Source: Ardenticatenaceae bacterium
Lineage (GTDB): Bacteria > Chloroflexota > Anaerolineae > Promineifilales > Promineifilaceae
Assembly: GCA_020634565.1 (NCBI GenBank)
Contig: JACKBN010000001.1
Span: forward strand, 682,001 to 746,000
Length of the DNA: 64,000 nucleotides
Reading direction: 5' to 3'
The notes beneath the pieces are model-generated. The model worked only from the letters and a program-made list of their open reading frames with translations, was not told the DNA's origin and did not search any database. Position 1 is the first letter of the stretch. Every line of letters starts with the position of its first letter. A program made the translations under genes and the position numbers. Below are positions 43,016 through 51,744 of the stretch, one piece after another.

Positions 43016-43621
43016 CTACAAAATCAGCTTGTAACCGCGGCCGCGCACGGTGAGGAGGAGTTGGGGATTTTGGGGATCGGGTTCTAGCTTGGTGCGTAGG
43101 CGACGGACCAGGTTTTCAATTTGGTAATCGTACACGCCGCCCTGGTATTCGGGCCACACGGCCGTTCCAATCGCATCCTTCGAGCAAACCAGGTTGGGCT
43201 GGGAAAAGAGGTACGCCAGCAGTTCAAACTCTTTGGGGGCCAGGTCTACCGGCTGGCGATTCACCCGCACAATGCCCGCCGGAATGTCCATTTCTAGCTC
43301 GGGCAGCATGGTGTCCTGGTACGTCACTTCGGGATCATGAAAGACAAACAGCACATCCCCCACCTTGATGTGGTCCCCGTCGCGCAGCTGCATCGGCTCC
43401 ACAATGCGCTGGTCATTCAGGAACGTGCCGTTGGTGCTGCCCACATCTTCCAAAATGACCCGCCACCCCTCGCGGCGGATGCAGGCGTGTTCCCGCGAGA
43501 TGCGCTTGCTGCTGACCACAATCTCATTTTCCACGGCGCGGCCAATCATCGTCGTCGCCTCGGCTAAATCGTGGGTGCGGCCAGTGGGGTCGGTCAGGGT
43601 GGGAAAACGTTTTTCGCTCAT
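43016..43621 (-). CDS. FHA domain fused to an OmpR-type winged-helix domain
   Basis: 201 residues. The FHA domain (about 20-100) shows IGRAVENEIVV, SREHA and GSTNGTFLND. The winged helix (about 110-201) shows PKEFELLAYLFSQPN and LLTVRGRGYKLIL, the DNA-binding wing of OmpR/EmbR proteins. FHA binds phosphothreonine, so the protein may be a transcription factor read by the kinase encoded two genes downstream. EmbR has these domains in the opposite order. Confidence 0.88.
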   Translation of the reverse strand: MSEKRFPTLTDPTGRTHDLAEATTMIGRAVENEIVVSSKRISREHACIRREGWRVILEDVGSTNGTFLNDQRIVEPMQLRDGDHIKVGDVLFVFHDPEVTYQDTMLPELEMDIPAGIVRVNRQPVDLAPKEFELLAYLFSQPNLVCSKDAIGTAVWPEYQGGVYDYQIENLVRRLRTKLEPDPQNPQLLLTVRGRGYKLIL

Positions 43622-43681
43622 CAGCGCCTAGACTACGCAGAACGGCCGTTTCTGTCAACGAAGATCCCCGCTTTGCTTTAA

Positions 43682-43755
43682 ATAGAACGCGGATGAACGC
43701 AGAGGACGCGGATTTTTCTTTCATCCGCGTTTATCCGCGTTCATCCGCGTCCCTA
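43682..43755. repeat. GCGGATGAACGC / ATCCGCGTTT intergenic repeat
   Basis: AACGCGGATGAACGCAGAGG is followed by inverted units TTTCATCCGCGTTTATCCG and TTCATCCGCGTCCC. The tract can fold into a long imperfect hairpin. It lies in the spacer between the FHA gene and the terminator at 43778. Confidence 0.55.
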
Positions 43756-43768
43756 AAATTTGCCCTAC

Positions 43769-43809
43769 TAAAAACAAAAACGGCCGTTCACCAAAGCAAA
43801 CGGCCGTTT
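43769..43809 (-). terminator. Terminator made of two ACGGCCGT copies after the kor genes
   Basis: AAACGGCCGTT (43778-43788) and AACGGCCGTTT (43799-43809) pair across a 10-nt loop. On the minus strand the stem is followed by TTTTTGTTTTT. It lies 27 nt after the last kor gene. Confidence 0.85.
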
Positions 43810-43835
43810 CCTATTAATCAAACGCTACAGTTCAA

Positions 43836-44873
43836 CTACAACAAACCCGCCATAATCTCCTGAAGCGATTCGGCCGACGGCCGTAGCTTCTCCGCAGGCA
43901 CACTGGCCAAACCCTTCGCAGGCAAGTGGCTGGCCTCAGCCAGATTTTCCCGCTCGCCGTCGTAGTAGATGAGCCCGGTGATGAACTCCTGTTTTTCCTG
44001 CGCCCACATCAGGCGGTGCAGTGCGCCCATCTTGTCCGTCGGATCGTAATCCTCGTCCAGTTTGCGCAGCTGGATGTGCGATCCATCGTGCATCTCCACC
44101 ACCTTCATCTCGCCCGGCGCATGGTCCTCAATCACAATTTCTTCCTGTGGCGCCACCCAGCCGATATCATGCAGCTGATCTTCATGTTCTTTGCCATAGG
44201 TGTAGCTCTTGGTAGAAGCATCGTGATTGTTAAACGCCACACACGGGCTGATGATGTCCAGAACGGCCGTACCGCGATGGCTCAACGCCGCTTTCAACAG
44301 TTCGCGCACCTGCTTGGCATCGCCCGAGAACGAGCGCGCCACAAAACCACAGCCCGCCATAATCGCTTCCATGCAGATGTCGATGGGCGGCAGCTCGTTG
44401 TGTCCGGCATACTTCAGCTCCTGACCCTCATCGGCCGTGGCCGAAAACTGCCCTTTGGTCAGGCCGTACACGCCATTGTTCTCCACGATGTACACCATGC
44501 GCACGTTGCGCCGCATCATGTGCTTAAACTGGCCCATGCCGATGCTAGCCGTGTCGCCGTCACCGCTCACGCCGATGGCCCGCAGCGTATGGTTGGCCAT
44601 GAGCGCCCCGGTAGCAATAGACGGCATACGGCCGTGCAGCGAGTTAAACCCGTGCGACCGCCCCAAAAAGTAAGCCGGGGATTTGCTAGAGCAGCCAATA
44701 CCGCTCAGCTTAACAATTTCATGCGGCTCGATGCTCAATTCGTAAGCTACCTGAATAATCTGGTTGGCAATCGAATTATGACCACAGCCTTGACATAACG
44801 TCGAAGGATTGCCATTGTAATCCGCTTTTGACAGACCAATTAAATTTAGGTTTACAGTTCGTCTACTATCCAT
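43836..44873 (-). CDS. 2-oxoacid:ferredoxin oxidoreductase beta subunit (second pair)
   Basis: 345 residues. Thiamine diphosphate-binding subunit. It shows LCQGCGHNSIANQ, LSGIGCSSKSPAY, GDGDTASIG and VENNGVYGLTKGQFSAT, and a fourth Cys in SPCVAFNNHD. The four Cys are those that hold a 4Fe-4S cluster in this family. The partner alpha subunit lies 6 nt upstream. Whether pyruvate, 2-oxoglutarate or another acid is used cannot be told. Confidence 0.93.
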   Translation of the reverse strand: MDSRRTVNLNLIGLSKADYNGNPSTLCQGCGHNSIANQIIQVAYELSIEPHEIVKLSGIGCSSKSPAYFLGRSHGFNSLHGRMPSIATGALMANHTLRAIGVSGDGDTASIGMGQFKHMMRRNVRMVYIVENNGVYGLTKGQFSATADEGQELKYAGHNELPPIDICMEAIMAGCGFVARSFSGDAKQVRELLKAALSHRGTAVLDIISPCVAFNNHDASTKSYTYGKEHEDQLHDIGWVAPQEEIVIEDHAPGEMKVVEMHDGSHIQLRKLDEDYDPTDKMGALHRLMWAQEKQEFITGLIYYDGERENLAEASHLPAKGLASVPAEKLRPSAESLQEIMAGLL

Positions 44874-44879
44874 GATAAA

Positions 44880-46706
44880 TTATTGTCCTTCCTGCTCTAG
44901 AACAGCCTCGACCACCCAACGCGCCGTCAGCGGCATCCCGTCCAGGTGAGCCAGCGAATGCAAACGGGTAGCCAGTTCTGGCATTTCGGTCTGCAAAATA
45001 TTGTGCACCTGTCCGTCACGATTCAACTCCACCACGTAAACACGGTCGTGCTGCGCCACAAACTCTTTGACGGTGTCGTTCACCGGCAATGCCCGCAGCC
45101 GCAAGAAGCTGGTCTGCATGCCGTCGGCGGCCAGGCGATCACGCGCCTCGTCGATGGCAAATTTGGTGGTGCCATAAGCAATAATGCCGATTTTGGCATC
45201 GTCCGCCACGTCCACAACTGGCGCTGGCACCAGTTGGCGCGCCGTATCAAACTTGTGCTGCAAGCGGGCCATGTTGTTCACCCAATCTTCAGACCGTTCG
45301 CTGTAGACCGCTTTTTCGTTGTGGCCCGTGCCGCGGGCAAACCAGGCACTTAACGGATGTTCGTTGCCGGGCAGCGTGCGGTAGCCTACACCATCGCCGT
45401 CAATGTCCAGATAACGGGCAAACCCTTTCTCCTGAACATCCTGCGCCGTCAGCACCTTGCCCCGGTTAATTGGCTCGGTGGGATACTCAAACGGCTCGGA
45501 CATCCAGTTGTTCATGCCCAGGTCAAGGTCGCTGAGGACAAACACAGGGGTTTGCAGCTGTTCGGCCAGGTTGAAGGAGGTGGTGCCGAAGTCAAAGCAT
45601 TCGCGCACGGTAGCGGGCAGCAGGATAACATTTTTGGTGTCGCCGTGGCCCAGGTAGTAGGTGGAGAGCACATCGCCCTGACCGGTGCGGGTAGGCAAGC
45701 CGGTACTCGGCCCCACGCGCTGAATGTCCCAAATGACGGCGGGAATCTCGGCAAAGTAGCCCAGTCCGGCAAATTCAGCCATCAGCGAGATGCCGGGGCC
45801 AGAGGTAGCGGTAACGGAGCGTGCCCCCGCCCAGCCAGCGCCCAGGATCATGCCGATGGCCGCCAATTCATCTTCTGACTGGACTACGGCATAGGTTCTC
45901 TCGCCCGTTTCTGCATCGCGGCGCAGTTTGGGCAGATAGTCGTTCAGCGAATCCACAAAGCTGGTGGAGGGTGTGATGGGGTACCAGGCGACAAAAGTCG
46001 CCCCGCCATAGACGCTGCCCAGCGCGCCCGCTTCATTGCCGGTCATCATGATTTGGCCATCGGTGGCGTTCATTTCGGCTACGCGGTATGGATCGCGCTT
46101 TTCGATATTTTCGGCCGTCCACTCAAAAGCAGCTTTTACCACTGCCATGTTGGAGTCGATCAGCTTTTGCCGCCCGCCAAAGTGGAACGACAGCGCCTCT
46201 TCGATTTTTTGCAGCGGAATCTCCAGCAATTGGGCCACAGCACCCACGTACACCATGTTGGAAATGTAATCCTTCAGCTTGCCCTTCAGGCCGGTGTCGC
46301 GCACAAACTGGTTCACCGGAATGCCGTAGTAGATGATGTCATCTCGCTGCGGCAGCGAGCGCCAATCCTCATTGTGGATGCAGATGCCACCGGGGGGCAG
46401 AATCTGAATATCCTCGTTGACGGTGGCGGCGTTGAAGGCGATGAGCACTTCAGACGTATGCCGCCGGGCCACATACCCTTCGTGGCTGACACGGATGTGG
46501 TACCAGGTGGGCAGCCCTTGAATGTTGGAGGGGAAAATGTTTTTACCGTTCACCGGGATGCCCATTTTGAAGAGCGCCCGCAAAATGGCCAGGTTAGCGG
46601 TCTGGCTGCCGGTGCCGTTGGCGGTGGCAGCCACAATGGAAAAATCATTGACCACAGACGGCCGTTCCCCTACGGCCGTTTCTGGGGCAGTTTGTACAGC
46701 TTCCAT
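44880..46706 (-). CDS. 2-oxoacid:ferredoxin oxidoreductase alpha subunit (gamma-alpha fusion, second pair)
   Basis: 608 residues. The gamma domain (about 20-195) contains TGSQTANLAILRALFKMGIP. The alpha domain contains GATFVAWYPITPSTSFVDSL and QRVGPSTGLPTRTGQGDVL. The N-terminal 18 residues include two TAV/RPS runs written by two ACGGCCGT copies at about 46658 and 46672. Fused gamma-alpha is the usual form in archaea-like OFORs. Confidence 0.92.
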   Translation of the reverse strand: MEAVQTAPETAVGERPSVVNDFSIVAATANGTGSQTANLAILRALFKMGIPVNGKNIFPSNIQGLPTWYHIRVSHEGYVARRHTSEVLIAFNAATVNEDIQILPPGGICIHNEDWRSLPQRDDIIYYGIPVNQFVRDTGLKGKLKDYISNMVYVGAVAQLLEIPLQKIEEALSFHFGGRQKLIDSNMAVVKAAFEWTAENIEKRDPYRVAEMNATDGQIMMTGNEAGALGSVYGGATFVAWYPITPSTSFVDSLNDYLPKLRRDAETGERTYAVVQSEDELAAIGMILGAGWAGARSVTATSGPGISLMAEFAGLGYFAEIPAVIWDIQRVGPSTGLPTRTGQGDVLSTYYLGHGDTKNVILLPATVRECFDFGTTSFNLAEQLQTPVFVLSDLDLGMNNWMSEPFEYPTEPINRGKVLTAQDVQEKGFARYLDIDGDGVGYRTLPGNEHPLSAWFARGTGHNEKAVYSERSEDWVNNMARLQHKFDTARQLVPAPVVDVADDAKIGIIAYGTTKFAIDEARDRLAADGMQTSFLRLRALPVNDTVKEFVAQHDRVYVVELNRDGQVHNILQTEMPELATRLHSLAHLDGMPLTARWVVEAVLEQEGQ

Positions 46707-46822
46707 AAAAATCTCCTTGGTTCAGCAAATTGGGAAAAATAAACTCATAAGCGTGAAGCTGCCACGCCTATGAGTTTAGTTTCTCGTATTAATTCGTTTT
46801 ACTTGCGCCAGCAGCCGCTGGT

Positions 46823-48343
46823 TTAAGCAAAAGACTCTTTTAAATGATGAACAACATCGCGGAAGGACACAATCCCTTCGGGCCGATGCTCATCGTCTAC
46901 TAACGGCAAATGGCGGAACCCATGCATGTGCATCTCGTGCAGCGCCTGGGCAATGGGCAGGTCGGCTTTTAGCGCGATGGGATTAGCAGTCATGTAGTTG
47001 GCGATAACGGCCGTTTCCAAATCATCCACCAGCCCAACCACCCGGTGCAGCACATCCTTCTCCGTGAAAACACCCACCAGCTTGTCCTGCGCATCCGTCA
47101 CCAGCAGGCAGCCAATCCGGTGCATGTTCATCTGGTGAATCGCCTTCGCCAACGACGCCGACACATCCACGGTGATGGGCGCTTTGGGCGACAGCGCCGC
47201 AATCGTGTCCTGGATCAGACGATCTTGCAGCGCGGTTGTCGGTTCCGGCTCCTTATCCATCTCGTCTACATACTCTTCGTCCATTTCCAGAGACAACCGG
47301 CCAGTTTGTTTTGATTTCACCGGCTTCTCTTCTTGGGCCGTCACCGTCCACAAATCGGCCGATTCGTACAGCGTGCGCAAATCGCCCACGCCCTTGTTCT
47401 TTTGTGCCGTGGCAATCTGGTCCATCAGCCCTTCGGTGTAGGTTTGCTTTTGCACCCGACGAATCACGCCCATCGGCGCGGGAAACTCTGGATATTCCAT
47501 GCTGGCCAGGATAAACGCCAACTGCGTCGAGGTTTCATCATGCACCAGCAAATCGTCTTCCGTGATGCCATTGCCCAACTGCACCACCTCTGGGCGGAAC
47601 CCGTTGAGGCGAATACCTTTGTCACTATCCTTGCCAAAAATCATCGGCTTGCCGTGTTCCAGATACAAAATGTTTTCATCGCGCACGCGCCGGTCGTCCA
47701 GCCCCACCCATTCGGTTGGGTTAAAAATGACACAGTTCTGGTAAATCTCCACGAAGGAGATGCCGTTGTGCTGCGACGCAGCCAGCAGCGTATCGCCCAG
47801 GTGCTGGGTGTGGGCATCAATGGAGCGGGCGATGAAGGTGGCTTCAGCAGCCATCGCCAGGGCAATGGGATTTAGTGGATTCTCCAGCGAGCCCATCGGC
47901 GAAGATTTGGTTTTGGCTCCCTGGCGTGACGTCGGTGAATATTGCCCTTTGGTCAGGCCGTAGATGCGGTTATTGAACAGCAAAATATTCAGATTCACAT
48001 TACGGCGGATGGCGTGAATCATGTGATTACCGCCGATAGACAGCCCATCACCATCTCCAGTGATGACCCAGACGCTCAGTTCCGGGTTGGCAATAGCCAG
48101 GCCGGTAGCCAACGTGGGCGCGCGGCCGTGGATGCTGTGGATGCCGTAGGTGTTCATGTAGTACGGAAAGCGGCTGGAGCAGCCGATGCCGGAAATGAAG
48201 ACAATGTTTTCTTTAGGCACGCCGATGTCGGGCAGGGTTTTCTGCACGGAGGCCAGAATGGCGTAATCGCCACAGCCGGGGCACCAGCGAACGGTTTGAT
48301 CAGAAACGAAATCTTTGCGGTTTAGGGTAATAGGAATGCTCAT
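46823..48343 (-). CDS. 2-oxoacid:ferredoxin oxidoreductase beta subunit fused to a CBS domain pair
   Basis: 506 residues from the ATG at 48343 (GGAGAAAATT site). Residues 1-290 are the beta subunit: WCPGCGDYAILASVQ, GIGCSSRFPYYM, TGDGDGLSIGG, NRIYGLTKGQYSPTS. After an acidic linker a CBS pair follows (about 380-506), with IHQMNMHRIGCLLVTDAQDK and ALHEMHMHGFRHLPLVDDEH. CBS domains bind adenosine nucleotides, so activity may respond to energy state; this is inference. The fusion is unusual and is a second CBS pair in the operon. Confidence 0.92.
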   Translation of the reverse strand: MSIPITLNRKDFVSDQTVRWCPGCGDYAILASVQKTLPDIGVPKENIVFISGIGCSSRFPYYMNTYGIHSIHGRAPTLATGLAIANPELSVWVITGDGDGLSIGGNHMIHAIRRNVNLNILLFNNRIYGLTKGQYSPTSRQGAKTKSSPMGSLENPLNPIALAMAAEATFIARSIDAHTQHLGDTLLAASQHNGISFVEIYQNCVIFNPTEWVGLDDRRVRDENILYLEHGKPMIFGKDSDKGIRLNGFRPEVVQLGNGITEDDLLVHDETSTQLAFILASMEYPEFPAPMGVIRRVQKQTYTEGLMDQIATAQKNKGVGDLRTLYESADLWTVTAQEEKPVKSKQTGRLSLEMDEEYVDEMDKEPEPTTALQDRLIQDTIAALSPKAPITVDVSASLAKAIHQMNMHRIGCLLVTDAQDKLVGVFTEKDVLHRVVGLVDDLETAVIANYMTANPIALKADLPIAQALHEMHMHGFRHLPLVDDEHRPEGIVSFRDVVHHLKESFA

Positions 48344-48361
48344 AATTTTCTCCACGTGTTC

Positions 48362-48390
48362 GTAGAGACGTTGCAATGCAACGTCTCTAC
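48362..48390. repeat. 14-bp GTAGAGACGTTGCA palindrome at the end of the kor alpha gene
   Basis: GTAGAGACGTTGCA and its complement are separated by one base. The right arm supplies the TAG stop codon of the alpha subunit gene (48387-48389). The motif GTAGAGACGTTGCA is a known type of intergenic palindrome in bacteria. Confidence 0.75.
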
Positions 48391-50237
48391 CCAAGCAGCT
48401 CCTCGATCTTGCTGGTGATGTCGCTGATTTTGAACGGCCGTGCGTGCATCTTGGGGTACGATTGGATGTTCAGACCAAAACGGCCGCGCAGCAAAAAGGC
48501 CAGCTGGCCACCGTTCAGCTCCGGCACAACGATCTGCTTGTAGTTGCTCATGATCTCGCGCAGGTTACGCGGCAGCGGGTTGAGATACCGCAGATGGACA
48601 TGGGCTACGGAACGGCCGTCTCGCTGGGCCTGGGTAACGCCAGAACGCACTGCCCCAAACGTGCCGCCCCAACTAATCATCAGCAAATCGCCGCTCTTCG
48701 GACCAAAAACTTCCTGCTCAGGCAAGAACTCAGCCAGGCGGGCAATCTTCTCGGCGCGGTCACGCGTCATTTGTTCGTGGTGCTCTGGCACGTAAGAAAC
48801 GTTACCGGTCAGCGGGGCTTTACTCAAACCACCCACCCGGTGTTCCAGACCCCGCGTACCGGGAATAGCCCAAGGCCGCGCCAGCGTTTCCTCATCGCGA
48901 GCAAAGGGTAGGAAGGGATCGTCGTCCGCTTCGCGCGGGCCGGGATGCGCCACCACAATTGGCTCAATATCGTCCGGGTTGGGCACAGACCACGGTTCCG
49001 AACTGTTGGCCAAGAAGCCATCGGACAAAATCATGACGGGCGTCATGGTACGCATGGCCATCCGTGCGGCTTCTACCGCGATGTTAAAACAGTCAGCCGG
49101 GCTTTGCGGGGCCACAATCGCAATGGGGCTTTCGCCGTTACGGCCGAACATTGCCTGGAGCAGATCCGACTGCTCTGTTTTGGTGGGCAAGCCGGTGCTG
49201 GGACCGCCGCGCTGCACGTTGATGATCACCATCGGCAGCTCCAGGGCGATGGCCAGCCCCATGCCTTCGCCTTTCAGGGCCACGCCGGGACCGCTGGTAC
49301 CGGTGACGGCAAAGGCACCACCAAACGCCGCCCCGATAATCGAACCCATGGCCGCAATTTCATCTTCCGCCTGGAAGGTGCGCACGTCAAAATTGCGCAG
49401 CGGGGCGAGGGCGTGCAGAATGTCGCTGGCAGGGGTGATGGGGTAGGTGCCGTAGAAGAGCGGTTTGCCCATTTTGTAAGCGGCCGTTACCAACCCCATA
49501 GCCATCGCTTCATTACCGGTCACTTTGCGGTAGGTGCCGGGTGGCAGCTGGGCCGGGCTAATGCGATACCGCTGTTGGAACGTGCGGGTCGTATCGCCAA
49601 AGAAATAGCCGGCTTGCAGCGCCTTGGTATTGGCCTCAATCAGATCAGCTCGCTTGGCAAACTTCTTCTGGACCCATTCCAGAGTGGTTTCCATGGGCCG
49701 CTCAAACATCCAGAAGACGATGCCCAGGGCAAAAAAGTTTTGTGAGCGATCCTTCTCTTTGGTGGAGAGAGAGTCGATATCTTTGAGGGCTTCCCGGTTC
49801 AAAGTGGTCAGGGGCACCTCAATGACCTGGTAGCCTTTGAGCGATTCATCTTCTAGCGGGTTCACATCGTAATCGGCTTTGCGCAGATTGGTTTGGCTAA
49901 AGGCGTCGGTATTGACGATAATGGTGCCGCCCGACTCCAGATCTTTGAGGCTGGCTTTCAGCGCGGCGGGATTCATGGCTACCAGGACCTGCGGCGAGTC
50001 GCCGGGGGTGAGAATATCTCTATTGGAAAAGTTGACCTGGAAGCCGCTGACGCCCGCCAACGTACCAGCTGGGGCACGAATTTCGGCGGGAAAGTCGGGC
50101 ATGGTGCTGATGTCGTTGCCAAAAACGGCCGATGTGTTGGTGAACTGTGTGCCGGTCAGCTGCATACCATCGCCGGAGTCACCGGCAAAGCGAACAACAA
50201 TCGAATCTAGTTCTTTAAATTGGGTATCTTCACTCAT
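48387..50237 (-). CDS. 2-oxoacid:ferredoxin oxidoreductase alpha subunit (gamma-alpha fusion, first pair)
   Basis: 616 residues, with AGGAG 7 nt upstream. Gamma domain: VRFAGDSGDGMQLTGTQFTN and FPAEIRAPAGTLAGVSGFQ. Alpha domain: YGTYPITPASDILHALAPL and VQRGGPSTGLPTKTEQSDLL. Ends just inside a palindrome (48362-48390). The leader carries a GTAATCGG tract (50249-50308). Confidence 0.93.
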   Translation of the reverse strand: MSEDTQFKELDSIVVRFAGDSGDGMQLTGTQFTNTSAVFGNDISTMPDFPAEIRAPAGTLAGVSGFQVNFSNRDILTPGDSPQVLVAMNPAALKASLKDLESGGTIIVNTDAFSQTNLRKADYDVNPLEDESLKGYQVIEVPLTTLNREALKDIDSLSTKEKDRSQNFFALGIVFWMFERPMETTLEWVQKKFAKRADLIEANTKALQAGYFFGDTTRTFQQRYRISPAQLPPGTYRKVTGNEAMAMGLVTAAYKMGKPLFYGTYPITPASDILHALAPLRNFDVRTFQAEDEIAAMGSIIGAAFGGAFAVTGTSGPGVALKGEGMGLAIALELPMVIINVQRGGPSTGLPTKTEQSDLLQAMFGRNGESPIAIVAPQSPADCFNIAVEAARMAMRTMTPVMILSDGFLANSSEPWSVPNPDDIEPIVVAHPGPREADDDPFLPFARDEETLARPWAIPGTRGLEHRVGGLSKAPLTGNVSYVPEHHEQMTRDRAEKIARLAEFLPEQEVFGPKSGDLLMISWGGTFGAVRSGVTQAQRDGRSVAHVHLRYLNPLPRNLREIMSNYKQIVVPELNGGQLAFLLRGRFGLNIQSYPKMHARPFKISDITSKIEELLG

Positions 50238-50248
50238 AATAATCTCCT

Positions 50249-50308
50249 GGGTTTCGGTTATCCGTAATCAGTAATCGGTTATCCGTTTACCGATTACCGT
50301 TCACCGAT
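50249..50308. repeat. Degenerate GTAATCGG / CCGATTAC repeat tract upstream of the kor alpha gene
   Basis: CGGTTATCCGTAATCAGTAATCGG, CGTTTACCGATTACCG and related units, of the same family as 724-821 and 61232-61300. It is directly upstream of the ribosome site of the kor alpha gene. Confidence 0.6.
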
Positions 50309-50313
50309 GACCT

Positions 50314-50781
50314 TTATCCACCCTCCTGTTTGCGCGGGTACAAATCTGGGTTAGGCGGGCGGTTGAGTACTTCTACCGGGTAGCGGGCGGCTAAAAAGCT
50401 GATGACGGCCTGGTGGGTCATATTGCCCTTGATTTTGCCATCTCGGCCCACCACCGGCAGGTTGCGGAACTGTTTGTCGTCCATCAGCCAGAGCGCGTCG
50501 GCGGCGCTGGTGTCTGGGGTAACGGTGATGGGATTGGCGGTCATGATGTCGTCTACGGACACATCCAGGTTTTCGGGCGTGGCGGCCACCTTGGTCAGTA
50601 CATCTCGCTCAGTGAAGATACCCACCAGGCTGCCGCCTTCGGTGACGAGGCAGACGTTGGTTTTGTTTTGCCGCATTTCTGAGAGGGCGGCGCGTACGGC
50701 CGTTCCCTTGGGAATCTGGCAAAATTTAGATAGGTCGAGATGAGACACACGCTCACTCATTAATTCGTCCTTCAAACTCAT
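50314..50781 (-). CDS. CBS domain pair protein
   Basis: 155 residues. Two CBS motifs are clear: ALSEMRQNKTNVCLVTEGG with GIFTERDVLTKV, and ADALWLMDDKQFRNLPVV. First structural gene of the kor operon, downstream of the GntR regulator. Likely an adenosine-nucleotide sensor. Confidence 0.88.
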   Translation of the reverse strand: MSLKDELMSERVSHLDLSKFCQIPKGTAVRAALSEMRQNKTNVCLVTEGGSLVGIFTERDVLTKVAATPENLDVSVDDIMTANPITVTPDTSAADALWLMDDKQFRNLPVVGRDGKIKGNMTHQAVISFLAARYPVEVLNRPPNPDLYPRKQEGG

Positions 50782-50844
50782 GGGGTAAACCTCCTGTGGG
50801 AGCCACCTTACGATGCCCCGGTTAACAAAATAGTTACAAACTCA

Positions 50845-51534
50845 TTATTGATGGTTGCTGCTCATGGTTGTTTCGGGATGGGTCGGCAGTAAATCAAAGT
50901 GCGCGGAAAGCAGCGCCAAACCTTCTTCAAATGCGCCAGCGACGATTGCTTCGACGATTCTTTCGTGATAGCTCCACACCTCTAGCCAATAATCATAAGG
51001 AGAGAAGCGGGTCAATTCGCTGGCTTCGTAGGCATCCCAATAGGCGGCCAGCATCCCAGTTACAAAAGGGTTCTCTACACGACTAAAAATGGTGAGGTGC
51101 AGTTGGCGATGCTCTTCGTTGGGCACATGGATGGGGTTGCCTTTGAGTTTGGCCCATGCTTTTTGCACCAATAATTGCAATTTTTGCTTGTCTTCGGAAG
51201 TGAGATGGTGAACGGCCGTATCCCAAAAATCAATCTCTATCGCCTGACGCAGTTGACTGAACTGTTGAAAAGTGGCTTCGCCTGTGCCCAGCCCAAAGAG
51301 CAGCCCGGCCAGCACCGCCTGCGAAAAATCAAACGGTTCGCGCACAATGCCCACGCGCGGACGCACAGAAACCAGCCCCAGGCTACGGGCGATCTCCAAC
51401 TGCTCGCGCAGCTTACCCACGCTAACGCCCAACTCCTGGCCAATCTGGTTGAGTGTGGGCAGGCGCTCACCGGGGGCTACCTGCGTATCGATCAGGTAGC
51501 GAAGAAAGTTAGAATCTAGTTTATTGAGGCGCAT
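50845..51534 (-). CDS. GntR family regulator with FCD domain
   Basis: 229 residues. The winged helix shows LPTLNQIGQELGVSVGKLRE and LEIARSLGLVSVRPRVGIVR. The C-terminal helical FCD-like domain has the typical Asp/His-rich pattern (HRQLHLTIFSRVENP, SYHERIVEAI). Same strand as the CBS and kor genes, with 63 nt between, so a regulator of the kor operon is the natural guess. Confidence 0.9.
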   Translation of the reverse strand: MRLNKLDSNFLRYLIDTQVAPGERLPTLNQIGQELGVSVGKLREQLEIARSLGLVSVRPRVGIVREPFDFSQAVLAGLLFGLGTGEATFQQFSQLRQAIEIDFWDTAVHHLTSEDKQKLQLLVQKAWAKLKGNPIHVPNEEHRQLHLTIFSRVENPFVTGMLAAYWDAYEASELTRFSPYDYWLEVWSYHERIVEAIVAGAFEEGLALLSAHFDLLPTHPETTMSSNHQ

Positions 51535-51744
51535 GGGGAAAACGGCCGTATTCGGCCAGAAAAGACTTGCGAAGCAAGGCAGCGGATAAATGTGGGAGTG
51601 GGCTTATCATCTAAATGATCCAATAAATCTGATGAATCAGATATTTGAGCATCTTACCATATTGGCAGGGCAATTTCAATACCGAATTGAGTGAACTTTT
51701 GTTACACTTATTTTTGTGTAGATACTGCTTTAAAGGAGATTGTT
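51535..51744. promoter_or_regulatory. Divergent promoter region with ATCTGAT-GA-ATCAGAT palindrome
   Basis: The divergent spacer between the GntR and HAD genes contains ATCTGATGAATCAGAT (51627-51642), a 7-bp inverted repeat with a 2-nt spacer, the size of a GntR dimer site. No -35/-10 pair is assigned. The operator call is inference. Confidence 0.4.

Noticed and set aside
43836..50237. The two kor pairs as one duplicated or frameshifted gene set
   Set aside because: Both pairs are full length with intact motifs, and they differ widely in sequence, so they are old paralogues.
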